A stretch of 64,000 bases of DNA from AWTP1-13 sp963832445 (GCA_963832445.1 CAWHUM010000007.1:148133-212132), one strand, 5' to 3'. Positions 10,447 to 19,359 are shown, numbered from the stretch's first letter. The notes: generated by a model from the sequence alone, not told the origin. Made by a program: numbers and translations.

Positions 10447-12126
10447 ATGTTCACCAGAATGTTCACGCGCGAGCGCCAGTCAGCTCCCAAGGGCGCCGCC
10501 GGCCTCGGCCCCAGCGCGCATGTCGACACCTTCGCGCGCGACAACCTGCCCCTCGCCGAGCTGTGGCCCGACCTGCTGCTCGATCGCCCCGAGTTCCAGT
10601 ATCCCGAGCACCTCAACGCCGCGGTCGAGCTGACCGACCGCCTGGTCGAGAAGGGCTTCGGCGACAACACGGCGCTGATCGGCAACGGCCGCCGCCGCAC
10701 CTACAAGGAGCTGACCGACTGGTCCAACCGGCTCGCCCACGCGCTGGTGGAAGACTTCGGCGTGAAGCCCGGCCACCGCGTGCTGCTGCGCTCCGGCAAC
10801 AACCCGGCGATGGTGGCGGCCTGGCTCGCCGTCACCAAGGCCGGCGCCGTCGCCGTCAACACCATGCCGCTCCTGCGCGCCGGCGAGCTCGCCAAGATCG
10901 TCGACAAGGCGCAGGTGTCGCTGGCGCTCACCGACAGCCGCATTGCGGATGAGATCGTCGCCTGCGCCAAGGACAGCCGCTTCCTCAAGAAGGTCATCAA
11001 CTTCGACGGCACCGCCAATCACGACGCCGAGCTCGACCGCGTGGCGCTCAGCAAGTCCGTCAAATTCGACGCCGTCAGGACCGGGCGCGACGACGTGGCG
11101 CTGCTGGGCTTTACCAGCGGCACGACCGGCGAGCCCAAGGGCACCATGCATTTCCACCGCGACCTGCTGATCATCGCCGACGGCTACGCCCGCGAGGTGC
11201 TGGGCGTGACGCCCGACGACGTGTTCGTCGGCTCGCCGCCGCTGGCCTTCACCTTCGGCCTTGGAGGGCTCGCGATCTTCCCCCTGCGCTTCGGCGCTAC
11301 GGCGACCCTGCTCGAGAACGCCTCGCCCGCCAACATGATCGAGATCATCGAGACCTACAAAGCCACCATCAGCTTCACCTCGCCCACCGCCTACCGCGCC
11401 ATGATGGCGGCCATGGACGCCGGCGCCGATCTCTCCTCGCTCAGGATGGCCGTCTCCGCCGGCGAAACCCTGCCCGCGCCCGTGTTCGAGGACTGGACGC
11501 GGAAGACCGGCAAGCCGATTCTCGACGGCATCGGCTCCACCGAGCTCTTGCACATCTTCATCACCAACCGGCTGGGCGATGCGAAAGCCGGTGCCACCGG
11601 CAAGCCCGTCGCCGGCTACGAGGCCAAAATCGTCGACGACGACATGGAAGACGTGCCCGACGGCACCATCGGCCACCTCGCCGTGCGCGGGCCCACGGGT
11701 TGCCGCTACCTCGCCGACGACCGCCAGACGAAATACGTGCGCGACGGCTGGAACCTCACCGGCGACGACTTCGTGCGCGACAAGGACGGCACCTTCCACT
11801 TCGCCGCCCGCGCCGACGACATGATCATCTCGTCCGGCTACAACATCGCCGGCCCCGAGGTGGAGGCGGCGCTGCTCTCCCACGCCGCGGTGGCCGAGTG
11901 CGCCGTGGTCGGCGCAGCGGACGTGGAGCGCGGGCAGATCGTGCAGGCGCACGTGGTGCTGCGCGAAGGCTTCGCCGCCGACGAGGCCTGCATCAGGGCG
12001 CTGCAGGACCACGTCAAGGCAACAATCGCGCCCTACAAGTACCCGCGCTCGGTGATGTTCGTCGCCGCGCTGCCCAAGACCCAGACCGGCAAGATTCAAA
12101 GGTTCAAGCTCAAACCCTCGGCGTGA
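10447..12126 (+). CDS. Aryl-CoA ligase, AMP-forming (2-aminobenzoate/benzoate-CoA ligase type)
   Basis: The 559-residue adenylate-forming enzyme has the P-loop motif FTSGTTGEPKG near residue 222. The adenine-binding GIGSTE segment comes later, then the hinge region (YNIAGPEVE), and the C-terminal catalytic lysine lies in KTQTGKIQR. The order and length match benzoate/2-aminobenzoate-CoA ligases. It would activate the aromatic acid with ATP and CoA to feed the monooxygenase/reductase encoded upstream. The ATG lies 7 nt after GGAGG; a second Met four codons later is an alternative. A palindromic repeat separates it from the GNAT gene, but all four genes share direction. Substrate choice between anthranilate, salicylate and benzoate is unresolved. 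Confidence 0.88.
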   Translation: MFTRMFTRERQSAPKGAAGLGPSAHVDTFARDNLPLAELWPDLLLDRPEFQYPEHLNAAVELTDRLVEKGFGDNTALIGNGRRRTYKELTDWSNRLAHALVEDFGVKPGHRVLLRSGNNPAMVAAWLAVTKAGAVAVNTMPLLRAGELAKIVDKAQVSLALTDSRIADEIVACAKDSRFLKKVINFDGTANHDAELDRVALSKSVKFDAVRTGRDDVALLGFTSGTTGEPKGTMHFHRDLLIIADGYAREVLGVTPDDVFVGSPPLAFTFGLGGLAIFPLRFGATATLLENASPANMIEIIETYKATISFTSPTAYRAMMAAMDAGADLSSLRMAVSAGETLPAPVFEDWTRKTGKPILDGIGSTELLHIFITNRLGDAKAGATGKPVAGYEAKIVDDDMEDVPDGTIGHLAVRGPTGCRYLADDRQTKYVRDGWNLTGDDFVRDKDGTFHFAARADDMIISSGYNIAGPEVEAALLSHAAVAECAVVGAADVERGQIVQAHVVLREGFAADEACIRALQDHVKATIAPYKYPRSVMFVAALPKTQTGKIQRFKLKPSA

Positions 12127-12139
12127 TGGGTGCGAGCTA

Positions 12140-12409
12140 CTATTCAGCAGCCGTCTTGCTCGACGCCAGCGCAGCCTCGAGCTCATCATGCAGGAACTCC
12201 GGCGCAAAATCCGCACCGTTGGGCCAGACAATGGTTCCCAGATCGGGCTCTACGCGAAGCTTTGCGAACTCGGCAACCTCCCTCAACGGAACGAACACCG
12301 GACCCCACAGCTCGCGCTCGAGGTCAATTTCACCGGAAAGGCCATCCGCAAACCTGAGCCACACGCGATAGCCACCAGCATGACGAGCATCGATTACACG
12401 CGCGAGCAT
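12140..12409 (-). CDS. DUF2442 domain protein
   Basis: The 89-residue protein carries the DUF2442 pattern (RVWLRFADGLSGEIDL...LWGPVFVPL, then DLGTIVWPNGADFAPE). It lies 3 nt downstream of a DUF4160 gene on the same strand. These two small families are frequently found side by side in bacteria. Their biochemical function is unknown; a toxin-antitoxin role has been suggested for such pairs but nothing here tests it. The gene converges on the aryl-CoA ligase with a 13-nt gap. Confidence 0.8.
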   Translation of the reverse strand: MLARVIDARHAGGYRVWLRFADGLSGEIDLERELWGPVFVPLREVAEFAKLRVEPDLGTIVWPNGADFAPEFLHDELEAALASSKTAAE

Positions 12410-12412
12410 GTT

Positions 12413-12673
12413 CTACTCCAGTGGGTCGATCCTATGCGGCGGCACACGTGCCTGTACTGCCTGCCACGCGGCCTTCAACTCGTCAATGTGGAGCCGGTAC
12501 CATTGTTGCACAAGCGACCTTGCTCTACGAGGCAGGCGCCCTTCGATGACCTTGCCAGTTTCAATCGAGAATTTGGCTTCATGCTCCCCATAGTAAGCGT
12601 GGAAGTGCGGAGGCGGATGATCTCTGTGGTACATCGCAATCACGATGCCGAAAAACCGGCTTATCTCGGGCAT
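12413..12673 (-). CDS. DUF4160 domain protein
   Basis: The 86-residue protein opens MPEISRFFGIVIAMYHRDH and continues PPHFHAYYGEHEA, the characteristic DUF4160 N-terminus. The ATG at 12673 is preferred over an upstream TTG at 12685 because family members start at MPEI. It is the first gene of a two-gene unit with DUF2442. Histidine-rich PPHFHA could bind metal, but this is speculation. No function is known. Confidence 0.8.
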   Translation of the reverse strand: MPEISRFFGIVIAMYHRDHPPPHFHAYYGEHEAKFSIETGKVIEGRLPRRARSLVQQWYRLHIDELKAAWQAVQARVPPHRIDPLE

Positions 12674-12741
12674 TGAACTACTCAAATATCATCGACCGTG
12701 GACGGCCAATACCATGTAGCACGACTAGCGTCGCCGCTCTC

Positions 12742-13689
12742 TCACCGCTGCGGCGCGGCCTCCGTCGTCATGGCGACCGCAGCCGCCCGCGCGGTCGTCC
12801 GCTCGCGGTGCAGCAGGTAGAGGCCCGACAGGATCACGACACCAGCGCCGGCGAGCGTCCACTGGTCGGGCACCTGACCGAACACCAGGAAGCCCGCCGT
12901 GGAGTGGGTGAGGAGCGAGATGTAGAGGAACGGCGCCACCACGGAAGCGGGCGCATGGCGATGCGCCAGAATGAACAAGTAGTGGCCGAGCCCTCCCCAT
13001 AGCCCCATCGACAGCAGCAGCGTCCAGATGAACGGGCTCTCAGGCCACACCCAATCGGCCAGCGCCAGCGGCGCCATCACCACCGTGCCGGCGAACAGCG
13101 AATAGAACAGCGTCACCTCGGCACGGTCGAAGGCCGCAAGATAGCGCGTGACAATGCTGAACACCGCGTAGCACAGCATGCTGCACATCGCGAGCAGCAC
13201 GGCGGGATGCACCTGCACGAACCCCGGCCGCACGGCCAGGAGGATGCCGCCGAAGCCCACCAGCACGGCAATGGCGCGCCGCCAGCCGATCCACTCGCCA
13301 AGCAGCGGCCCGGCCAGCACGGCCACGGTGAGCGGGGTGAGGAAGCCGATGGTGGTGGTCTGGTCGAGGCGGAGGTGCTTGAGCGCCAGAAAGTTGAACA
13401 ACGTGGAGCCCAGCATCAGGAACGAGCGAGCAATCTGCGTCTTGAGCTTGCGCGTCCTTAGCAGGCTCGGCAGCGCCACCAGGCCCAGCGTCACCACCAT
13501 GGCGGTGAGCTGGCTGAGAAAACGCATCCATACCACTTGCGCGGTCGGCAGGTTGGTGGTGGTGCCGAGATACTTGGCAGTGGTGTCGAGGCCCGCGAAC
13601 AGCACCCAGGCGAGGCACATGAAGCCGATCGCGGTGAGCGGCCGCGAAGCGGCGTGCGCAAGTGCGCTGGACGGGAGAGGCTTCTGCAT
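12742..13689 (-). CDS. EamA/DMT-superfamily transporter
   Basis: The 315-residue membrane protein has about ten hydrophobic segments arranged as two EamA halves. An early segment carries FMCLAWVLFAGLDTTAKYL and a late one ends in GAGVVILSGLYLLHRER. It belongs to the drug/metabolite transporter superfamily, whose members export metabolites or amino acids across the inner membrane. The substrate cannot be inferred. It lies downstream of pyruvate kinase on the same strand with a gap of about 30 nt and may be co-transcribed. Confidence 0.88.
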   Translation of the reverse strand: MQKPLPSSALAHAASRPLTAIGFMCLAWVLFAGLDTTAKYLGTTTNLPTAQVVWMRFLSQLTAMVVTLGLVALPSLLRTRKLKTQIARSFLMLGSTLFNFLALKHLRLDQTTTIGFLTPLTVAVLAGPLLGEWIGWRRAIAVLVGFGGILLAVRPGFVQVHPAVLLAMCSMLCYAVFSIVTRYLAAFDRAEVTLFYSLFAGTVVMAPLALADWVWPESPFIWTLLLSMGLWGGLGHYLFILAHRHAPASVVAPFLYISLLTHSTAGFLVFGQVPDQWTLAGAGVVILSGLYLLHRERTTARAAAVAMTTEAAPQR

Positions 13690-13722
13690 GGATGCAGGAT
13701 GGGGCGTTTGTCGGCGTGCGCC

Positions 13723-15168
13723 TCACACCCCCTCGGCCACCGGATTGCCCGCGTCGTCGAGGTAGGCGATGCGCACCATGTTGGTGGTGCCGGGCGATCC
13801 CAGCGGCACGCCGGCGACGATGATCACGCCCTCGCCGGCCCTGGCGAAGCCCTCGTCGAAGGCGATGCGGCACGCCTTGCGCACCATAGCCGCCTGGTTC
13901 TCAGGGTCGCTCGTCAGCACGCAGTGCACGCCCCACACCATGGCCAGCCTGCGCCCCGTCGCCACTACCGGCGACAGCCCGATGACGGGCAGTCCCGGGC
14001 GCTCGCGCGCCACCCTGAGCGCGGTGGAGCCCGTGGCCGTGTAGCAGATGATGGCGGCGAGCCGCATCGTGTCGGCGACGGTGTGGGCGGCGGCGGCGAT
14101 GGCGTCGGCTGCCGTCTCCTGCGGCGGCGTGCGCGTCGCGTGCACGATGGCGTTGTAGTTGGGATCGTTCTGCACCTCGGTGGCGATACGGTCCATCATG
14201 CGGATCGCCTCGATCGGGTACTTGCCGACCGCCAACTCCGCCGACAGCATGATGGCGTCCGCTCCGTCGAACACGGCGGTTGCCACGTCCGACACCTCGG
14301 CCCGCGTGGGAACGGGCGAAGCGATCATGCTCTCCAGCATCTGGGTTGCCACCACCACCGGCTTGCCGGCGGCGCGCGCCTTGCCCACGATCTGCTTCTG
14401 CAGGCCCGGCACGCGCTCGACCGGCAACTCGACGCCGAGATCGCCGCGCGCCACCATCAGGCCGTCGGAGGCCGCCACGATCGCGTCGAGATCGGTGATC
14501 GCCGCCGGCTTCTCGATCTTGGCCATCAGCGCCGCGCCCTGGCCGACGATCTGGCGGGCGAGCCGCATGTCCTCGCCGCGCTGGACGAACGACAGCGCCA
14601 CCCAGTCGACGCCGAGCCGCAGCGCGTAGTCGAGGTCCTTCTTGTCCTTCTCGGTGAGCGGCCCGACGGGCAGCACGGTATCGGGCAGGCTGATGCCCTT
14701 GCGGCTCGAGAGCGTGCCCGCCACCAACACCTTGGCATCGATACGCGTGGCGCTCTTCTCCGTCACCGTCATGCGGATCTTGCCGTCGTCCAAGAGCAGG
14801 GTGTGCCCGGGCTCGACAGCCTCGAAGATCTGCGGGTGCGGCAGAAACACGCGATCGGGCGAGCCGGGGCTCTCGGTGGTGTCGAAGCGCAAGGTGGCGC
14901 CCTCGGCCAGGCTGGCGCTGCCGCCACCGATTTCGCCCACGCGGAACTTGGGACCTTGCAAATCGGCGAGAATGCCGATCGGCCGGCTGAAGGTGGCCTC
15001 CGCCGTGCGCACGGCGGCATGCAGCTTTTTCACCACATCGAACGAGGAGTGGCTCATGTTGATGCGGAAGACGTCGACGCCCGCCTCGAAGAGCCGCGCG
15101 ATCATCTCGGGGGCGTACGACGCAGGACCAAGCGTGGCGACGATCTTCACGCGCCGGCTGCGTCTCAT
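13723..15168 (-). CDS. pyk: Pyruvate kinase
   Basis: The 481-residue enzyme converts phosphoenolpyruvate and ADP to pyruvate and ATP. It begins at an ATG that overlaps the DUF1036 stop (ATGA), giving the normal N-terminus MRRSRRVKIVATLGPAS. Typical signatures include the substrate-loop region FRINMSHSS, the barrel region around LMAKIEKPAAITDLDAIV and the active-site block LMVARGDLGVELP, followed by the VATQMLESM segment. Length and motifs are those of bacterial type II-like enzymes. Overlap-coupled translation with DUF1036 and glycerate kinase suggests one operon for lower glycolysis and glycerate use. Confidence 0.95.
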   Translation of the reverse strand: MRRSRRVKIVATLGPASYAPEMIARLFEAGVDVFRINMSHSSFDVVKKLHAAVRTAEATFSRPIGILADLQGPKFRVGEIGGGSASLAEGATLRFDTTESPGSPDRVFLPHPQIFEAVEPGHTLLLDDGKIRMTVTEKSATRIDAKVLVAGTLSSRKGISLPDTVLPVGPLTEKDKKDLDYALRLGVDWVALSFVQRGEDMRLARQIVGQGAALMAKIEKPAAITDLDAIVAASDGLMVARGDLGVELPVERVPGLQKQIVGKARAAGKPVVVATQMLESMIASPVPTRAEVSDVATAVFDGADAIMLSAELAVGKYPIEAIRMMDRIATEVQNDPNYNAIVHATRTPPQETAADAIAAAAHTVADTMRLAAIICYTATGSTALRVARERPGLPVIGLSPVVATGRRLAMVWGVHCVLTSDPENQAAMVRKACRIAFDEGFARAGEGVIIVAGVPLGSPGTTNMVRIAYLDDAGNPVAEGV

Positions 15169-15632
15169 TTCAGTTTTGCGCCCCCTTCGCTCGGATCGGT
15201 CAGGCGGATGGTCCAATCGTTGGCCCCTTGCGCGTCCACCTCGAAAAAACCCGTGCGCTTGGCCCCGCCAGAGCAGTCAACGCCCCTTATCGTAAACGCC
15301 TTTTCTTTCGTGCACATGAAGGACTGCCCCGCCCACTCGCCGCCGCGATCATAGTCGATAGCATGAACATACCAGTACCGGCTGGTCAGGGGACCCTTGT
15401 AGAGCGTCTCGCAGGTCTGCGCCGCCAGCGTCCACCAGCCCTCCGTCGTCCAACCGCTGGGATCGCGGTAGCCGATGGCGACGCCGATGCGGCTGGTGGT
15501 GGTATTGCACAACTTGAGGTCGGCCGCCGCCGGCCCGGAATCCAAGAGCAGCGTCGCCAGGGCCGTAGCCAGAAGCAAGGCTGCGGATTGGGTCCGGCTG
15601 AGCGGCCTGGATGGTGGGGCGGTCAGTTTCAC
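15165..15632 (-). CDS. DUF1036 periplasmic protein
   Basis: The 155-residue protein has an N-terminal signal peptide ending near AAADLKLCN. The DUF1036 core follows: LCNTTTSRIGVAIGYRD, then GWWTLAAQTC and DYDRGGEW. Several cysteines suggest disulfides in the periplasm. In Hyphomicrobiales this family is commonly next to pyruvate kinase, as here. It overlaps both neighbours by four bases. Function is unknown. Confidence 0.88.
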   Translation of the reverse strand: MKLTAPPSRPLSRTQSAALLLATALATLLLDSGPAAADLKLCNTTTSRIGVAIGYRDPSGWTTEGWWTLAAQTCETLYKGPLTSRYWYVHAIDYDRGGEWAGQSFMCTKEKAFTIRGVDCSGGAKRTGFFEVDAQGANDWTIRLTDPSEGGAKLK

Positions 15633-16957
15633 GGGTCGACTAGAATGGCACGGAAGTCGTTGACATTGGTATGGGTCGGCCCCCGCACGATTAACCCCCC
15701 AGCGGCCTCGAAGAAAGCCGTCGCGTCGTTGTTGTCGAGGGACTTTTGGGCCTCCGCATGGCGCGAACCGGCCGCCGTGCGGCCATCCACCACGGCTCCG
15801 GCTGGGTCAGTCACCCGGCCTTCGCCGCCATCGATGCCGTCGGTATCGGCCGCTACGGCTGATATGCCTTGCATGCCGGCGATGGCAATTGCCAGCGCCA
15901 GCGCATACTCCTGTGACCTGCCGCCGCGCCCGCTGGCGTTGCGCACCGTAACCTCGAGCTCGCCGCCGCTCAGAATCGCTACCCGGCGTCCTGAGGCCTT
16001 CGCCTCGATTGCGAGCTTGACGTGCGCCAGCGCCACCTCCCGCGCCTCCCCCGTGATGCTGTCGCCCAGCTTGACGACGTCATAGCCCGCCTGCCTTGCG
16101 ACGGCCGCTGCCGCCTCGAGCGCCGCCGCCGGCGTGGCAATAATGCGATACTCGGCGCTGGCGAAGGCGGAATCGTCGGGCTTCGGCGTCTCGTTGGCCG
16201 GATCGGTGAGGATCGACGCCACCACCGGCGGGACATCGAGCCCCAGCGCTTGCATGCGTGGGCCCCGGCGCGCGAGCACGTCGCGCGCGTCGGCAAGCGT
16301 GGTCGGGTCCGGCACGGTGGGACCGGAGCCGATGGTAGCCGGGTCGTCGCGCGGCACATCGGAGATCGCAAGTGTCAGCATCGGCGCGCGCGTCGCCTTC
16401 CTGAGCCGCCCGCCTTTAATGCGCGAGATATGCCGCCGCACCGTGTTCATCTCGTAGATGTCGGCGCCGCATTTCAGCAGCCCGCGCGTCAATGCAGTCT
16501 TGGCGGCGATGTCGAGGCCGGCCGCGGGGGCCGCCCACAGCGCGGAGGCACCGCCCGAGAGAAGCACCAGCACCAGATCATTGGCGGTGGCTGCGGCGAC
16601 CAGAGCGAGAGAACGCTCCGCCGCCTCGACGCTGCCGGCATCGGGCGTCGGGTGGCGTGCCGAACGGATGCCGATGATCCGAGGCATCTCCCCAGGCAAG
16701 GCCTCGAGCGTGCCATGCGGCGCCGTGGTGAAGCCGGTGACACGGTCGAGCATGCCGCCGGCGCGATAATGCCGCTCTGCAACCGCGGCCATGGCAGCGG
16801 CTGCCTTTCCGGCGCCCACCACTATCAAGCGGCCATCCTCGGGCACCGGCGGCAGGTGCGGCGGCAGGCAGGCTCGGGGGTGGGCCGCGGCGACGGCGGC
16901 ATCGTACAGCGCCTCCAGCTTGGCGCGCGCGCCGGCCTGTCGGTCGTCGACGTCCAT
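15629..16957 (-). CDS. gckA: Glycerate 2-kinase (GckA/MOFRL family)
   Basis: The 442-residue protein carries the DUF4147 N-domain (LIVVGAGKAAAAMA, later LVLLSGGASALW and EMNTVRRHISRIKGG) and the C-terminal MOFRL domain (GELEVTVRN...GRGGRSQEYALALA...DTDGIDG). Such enzymes phosphorylate glycerate at C2 in the serine-cycle or glyoxylate-linked route. Older annotation calls them hydroxypyruvate reductase (TtuD). The start at 16957 is chosen over a longer reading because the earlier codons lack family similarity. It is the first gene of the gckA-DUF1036-pyk block and diverges from the N-formylglutamate amidohydrolase gene. Confidence 0.9.
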   Translation of the reverse strand: MDVDDRQAGARAKLEALYDAAVAAAHPRACLPPHLPPVPEDGRLIVVGAGKAAAAMAAVAERHYRAGGMLDRVTGFTTAPHGTLEALPGEMPRIIGIRSARHPTPDAGSVEAAERSLALVAAATANDLVLVLLSGGASALWAAPAAGLDIAAKTALTRGLLKCGADIYEMNTVRRHISRIKGGRLRKATRAPMLTLAISDVPRDDPATIGSGPTVPDPTTLADARDVLARRGPRMQALGLDVPPVVASILTDPANETPKPDDSAFASAEYRIIATPAAALEAAAAVARQAGYDVVKLGDSITGEAREVALAHVKLAIEAKASGRRVAILSGGELEVTVRNASGRGGRSQEYALALAIAIAGMQGISAVAADTDGIDGGEGRVTDPAGAVVDGRTAAGSRHAEAQKSLDNNDATAFFEAAGGLIVRGPTHTNVNDFRAILVDP

Positions 16958-17065
16958 TCGTTCCGGTTCTGCCGCGAATTTGCGCAAATCTGCCGAGCAT
17001 TTGCACGTGGGCAAACGCCAGCGTCAAGGATGACAGGGTGGAATTGCCCTCGCTATAGTTGCGCC

Positions 17066-18238
17066 ATGAACGTTGCGGGCATGGCGGACCAGCTACCGGG
17101 GGAACCCTCGATCGCCCCGCGGGAAGAAGACAGCTACGTCGTCTTGCCCGGGCGCGCCGACCGTGGCCTCATCATCGTTTGCGATCACGCCGCCAATCTC
17201 CTGCCCCCCGAATATGGCACCCTGGGGCTGCCGGCGGCCCAGCTCGAGCGCCACATCGCCTACGACATCGGGGTTGCGTCCATCGTGCGGGCCTTGGCGG
17301 CCGAGCTTGGGGTGCCCGCGGCGATGACGCGCTATTCGCGCCTGCTGATCGACCCGAACCGGGGCCGCGACGATCCCACCCTCATCATGCGTCTCTCCGA
17401 CGGGGCGGTGATACCGGGCAACCGCAAGCTCGATGCTGCCGAGCGCGACAAGCGCGCCCGTCTCTACTACGAGCCTTATCACCGCGCCATCAGCGCCATG
17501 ATCGACCAGTGCCTGGCAACCGGGGTGGAGCCCCTGCTGCTCTCGGTCCACTCCTTCACGGAGAGCTGGAAAGAGTTCTCCCGGCCTTGGCATGTCGGCG
17601 TGCTTTGGGATGGCGACGGGCGCCTGGCCAGGCCCCTCCTTGACAGCTTTCATGCGGAGGGCGACCTCATTGTCGGCGAGAACGAGCCCTATGCCGGCAG
17701 GCTCGAGGGCGACTGCCTCTGGCAGCACGGCGAGCAGCGCGGCCTTGCCAGTGCCATCGTCGAGATCCGGCAGGACCTGATCCGCAGCGAGGCTGGGCAA
17801 GTGGCCTGGAGCGAGCGGCTTTGCCGTATCCTCGAACAGTTCTTGCCGGATGCTGCGCCGGGGCGCAGGAGCGTACCCTGCAACGCGAATGCGAAGGGCG
17901 CCAGGGCGCCAAAGCATGGAGACGGAAACATGACCAAGCTCGACAAGACGCTCGAGACTGAGCTCGAGGCCGCCGCCTTCCGCCGCCTCGTGGAGCATCT
18001 GCGCACCCGCACCGACGTGCAGAATATCGATCTCATGAACCTCGCCGGCTTCTGCCGCAACTGTCTCGCCAACTGGTACCAGGAGGCGGCCTCCGGCAAG
18101 GGTTTGGAGCTCAGCAAGGAGGGGGCGCGCGAGATCATCTACGGCATGCCCTACAAAGAGTGGCAGGCCAAGCACCAGAAAGAGGCGAGCGGCGAGGCCA
18201 AGGCGGCCTTCGCGCAGGCCAAGCCCCACCGGCATTGA
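17066..18238 (+). CDS. N-formylglutamate amidohydrolase read through into DUF1244 (possible natural fusion)
   Basis: From the ATG at 17066 one open frame of 390 codons runs without a stop. Residues 1 to about 270 are an N-formylglutamate amidohydrolase (LIIVCDHAANLLPPE, later DPNRGRDDPT and LLSVHSFTE). That enzyme deformylates N-formylglutamate in histidine breakdown or hydrolyses related formyl amides. A low-complexity linker of about 28 residues then leads into DUF1244 (from 17930). In relatives the two are normally separate neighbouring genes. Here the would-be intergenic sequence is in frame and open. The internal ATG at 17930 retains a GGAGAC ribosome-binding site, so both fused and separate products are possible. 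Confidence 0.85.
   Translation: MNVAGMADQLPGEPSIAPREEDSYVVLPGRADRGLIIVCDHAANLLPPEYGTLGLPAAQLERHIAYDIGVASIVRALAAELGVPAAMTRYSRLLIDPNRGRDDPTLIMRLSDGAVIPGNRKLDAAERDKRARLYYEPYHRAISAMIDQCLATGVEPLLLSVHSFTESWKEFSRPWHVGVLWDGDGRLARPLLDSFHAEGDLIVGENEPYAGRLEGDCLWQHGEQRGLASAIVEIRQDLIRSEAGQVAWSERLCRILEQFLPDAAPGRRSVPCNANAKGARAPKHGDGNMTKLDKTLETELEAAAFRRLVEHLRTRTDVQNIDLMNLAGFCRNCLANWYQEAASGKGLELSKEGAREIIYGMPYKEWQAKHQKEASGEAKAAFAQAKPHRH
17930..18238 (+). CDS. DUF1244 protein from an internal start
   Basis: This 102-residue product (MTKLDKTLETELEAAAFRRL...) is the complete DUF1244 family protein. It includes the segment MNLAGFCRNCLANWY with two cysteines and the GMPYKEWQAKHQ tail. It lies in the same frame as, and inside, the longer amidohydrolase ORF. 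It is listed separately because its start has its own ribosome-binding site eight bases upstream. Function is unknown. Confidence 0.7.
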   Translation: MTKLDKTLETELEAAAFRRLVEHLRTRTDVQNIDLMNLAGFCRNCLANWYQEAASGKGLELSKEGAREIIYGMPYKEWQAKHQKEASGEAKAAFAQAKPHRH

Positions 18239-18310
18239 CCGCTGATCATCCTGCCTTATCCTGAGCTTAAGTCGTGCCATCAAGCATGCAAACTCGGGAG
18301 GAAGACTGTC

Positions 18311-18893
18311 ATGTTCGTGCGTTCGGGCCGCCTGGCGGCAATTGTTGCCCTTGCCGTTTTCGCTCTTGTTCCGGCGGCGTCACTGTCACCGTCTGCGGAG
18401 GCCAGAATCCAAAGCGAAGGCAAAGGCCAAGCCGCAGGCCAACGCGAAAGCAAAGGCCAAGGCGACGCAGATCGCGCGCGGCAAATATCTGGCGAACCTG
18501 GGCGGCTGCAACGACTGCCACACGCCGGGCTACTTCTTTGGCAAGCCGGACATGACGCGGTATCTGGCGGGCTCCGAGGTCGGCTTCGAGATACCAGGTC
18601 TTGGCGTGTTCCATGGGCCCAACCTGACGCCGGACAAGGAAACCGGGCTCGGCCGGTGGACGGACAAGCAGATTGTCGCCGCCCTCAAGAAGGGGGTGCG
18701 GCCTGACGGTCGCGTGCTGGCTCCGATCATGCCCTGGCGCGCGCTCGCCGGCCTGACGCCGCAGGACACGCAAGCCATTGTCGCCTATCTCAGGAGCATC
18801 CCGGCGGTGAAGAACAAGGTGCCCGGCCCGTTCGGACCCACCGAGAAACCGACATCGTTCGTGATGAAGATCGTGCCGCCCGCCGGCAAGTGA
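18311..18893 (+). pseudogene. Monoheme cytochrome c with a frameshift after the signal peptide
   Basis: An ATG at 18311 behind a strong GGAGGAAG site encodes a good signal peptide (AAIVALAVFALVPAASLSPSAEA). The frame then leaves coding sequence. From about 18410 another frame carries a Lys/Ala-rich stretch and the cytochrome domain: heme motif CNDCH, HGPNLTPDKETGLGRW and an axial-Met candidate in APIMPW. A single-base change near 18400-18412 would join them. It is either a recent inactivation or a sequencing error. The intact form would be a class I cytochrome c of about 190 residues, as found with membrane alcohol/aldehyde dehydrogenases. Confidence 0.82.
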
Positions 18894-18930
18894 CCGCTAA
18901 CGGGATTTACCACCAACCACCGGACACAGC

Positions 18931-19359
18931 ATGGACATCAAAATCCCGCGCACCCTCGAGGAATGGAACGCGGCCGGCGCCGACTACCTGCCGGGCCTCC
19001 TCGGGTTCACCTTCCTCAAGGTCGAGCCGCAGGAGGTCGTCGCCCAGGTGACGGCACGCAAGGCGCTGGGCGCCTGGAACGGCTACCTGCACGCTGGCGC
19101 AGTGGTGACGCTGGCCGACACCTGCTGCGGCTACGGCACGGTCCGCAGCCTGCCCGACGGCGCCACCGGCTTCACCACCATCGAGCTCAAGAGCAACTTC
19201 TTCGGCTCGGCGCGCGAGGGCGTCATCGTCTGTGTCGCAAAGCCCCTGCACCAGGGCCGCACGACGCAGGTGTGGGACGCGACCGTCATGCCGCAGGGTG
19301 CGACCAAGCCAATTGCTCAGTTCCGCTGCACGCAGATGGTGCTGTGGCCGAAGCTCTGA
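18931..19359 (+). CDS. PaaI-type hotdog thioesterase
   Basis: The 142-residue protein is a hotdog-fold thioesterase with the pattern GAWNGYLHAGAVVTLADTCCGYG, followed by TTIELKSNFFGSAREG. PaaI relatives hydrolyse aromatic or other acyl-CoA thioesters in the cytoplasm and often rescue CoA from stalled aromatic pathways. A role with the aryl-CoA cluster 6.6 kb away is plausible but unproven, as the genes are not contiguous. It starts 37 nt after the broken cytochrome gene. Confidence 0.87.
   Translation: MDIKIPRTLEEWNAAGADYLPGLLGFTFLKVEPQEVVAQVTARKALGAWNGYLHAGAVVTLADTCCGYGTVRSLPDGATGFTTIELKSNFFGSAREGVIVCVAKPLHQGRTTQVWDATVMPQGATKPIAQFRCTQMVLWPKL

Noticed and set aside
10479..10479. Riboswitch or leader peptide ahead of the CoA ligase
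   Set aside because: The structured sequence upstream is the dispersed palindromic repeat, which recurs at unrelated genes.
10480..12231. 583-codon minus-strand frame opposite the CoA ligase
   Set aside because: Shadow of the ligase gene with Gly/Val/His-rich composition and no start signals.
13537..15354. 605-codon plus-strand open frame opposite pyruvate kinase
   Set aside because: It is the antisense of pyk in GC-rich DNA, with His/Arg-rich shadow composition and no family pattern.
16022..17065. Long 5' extension of the N-formylglutamate amidohydrolase frame
   Set aside because: The extension is antisense to glycerate kinase; family similarity starts only after the ATG at 17066.
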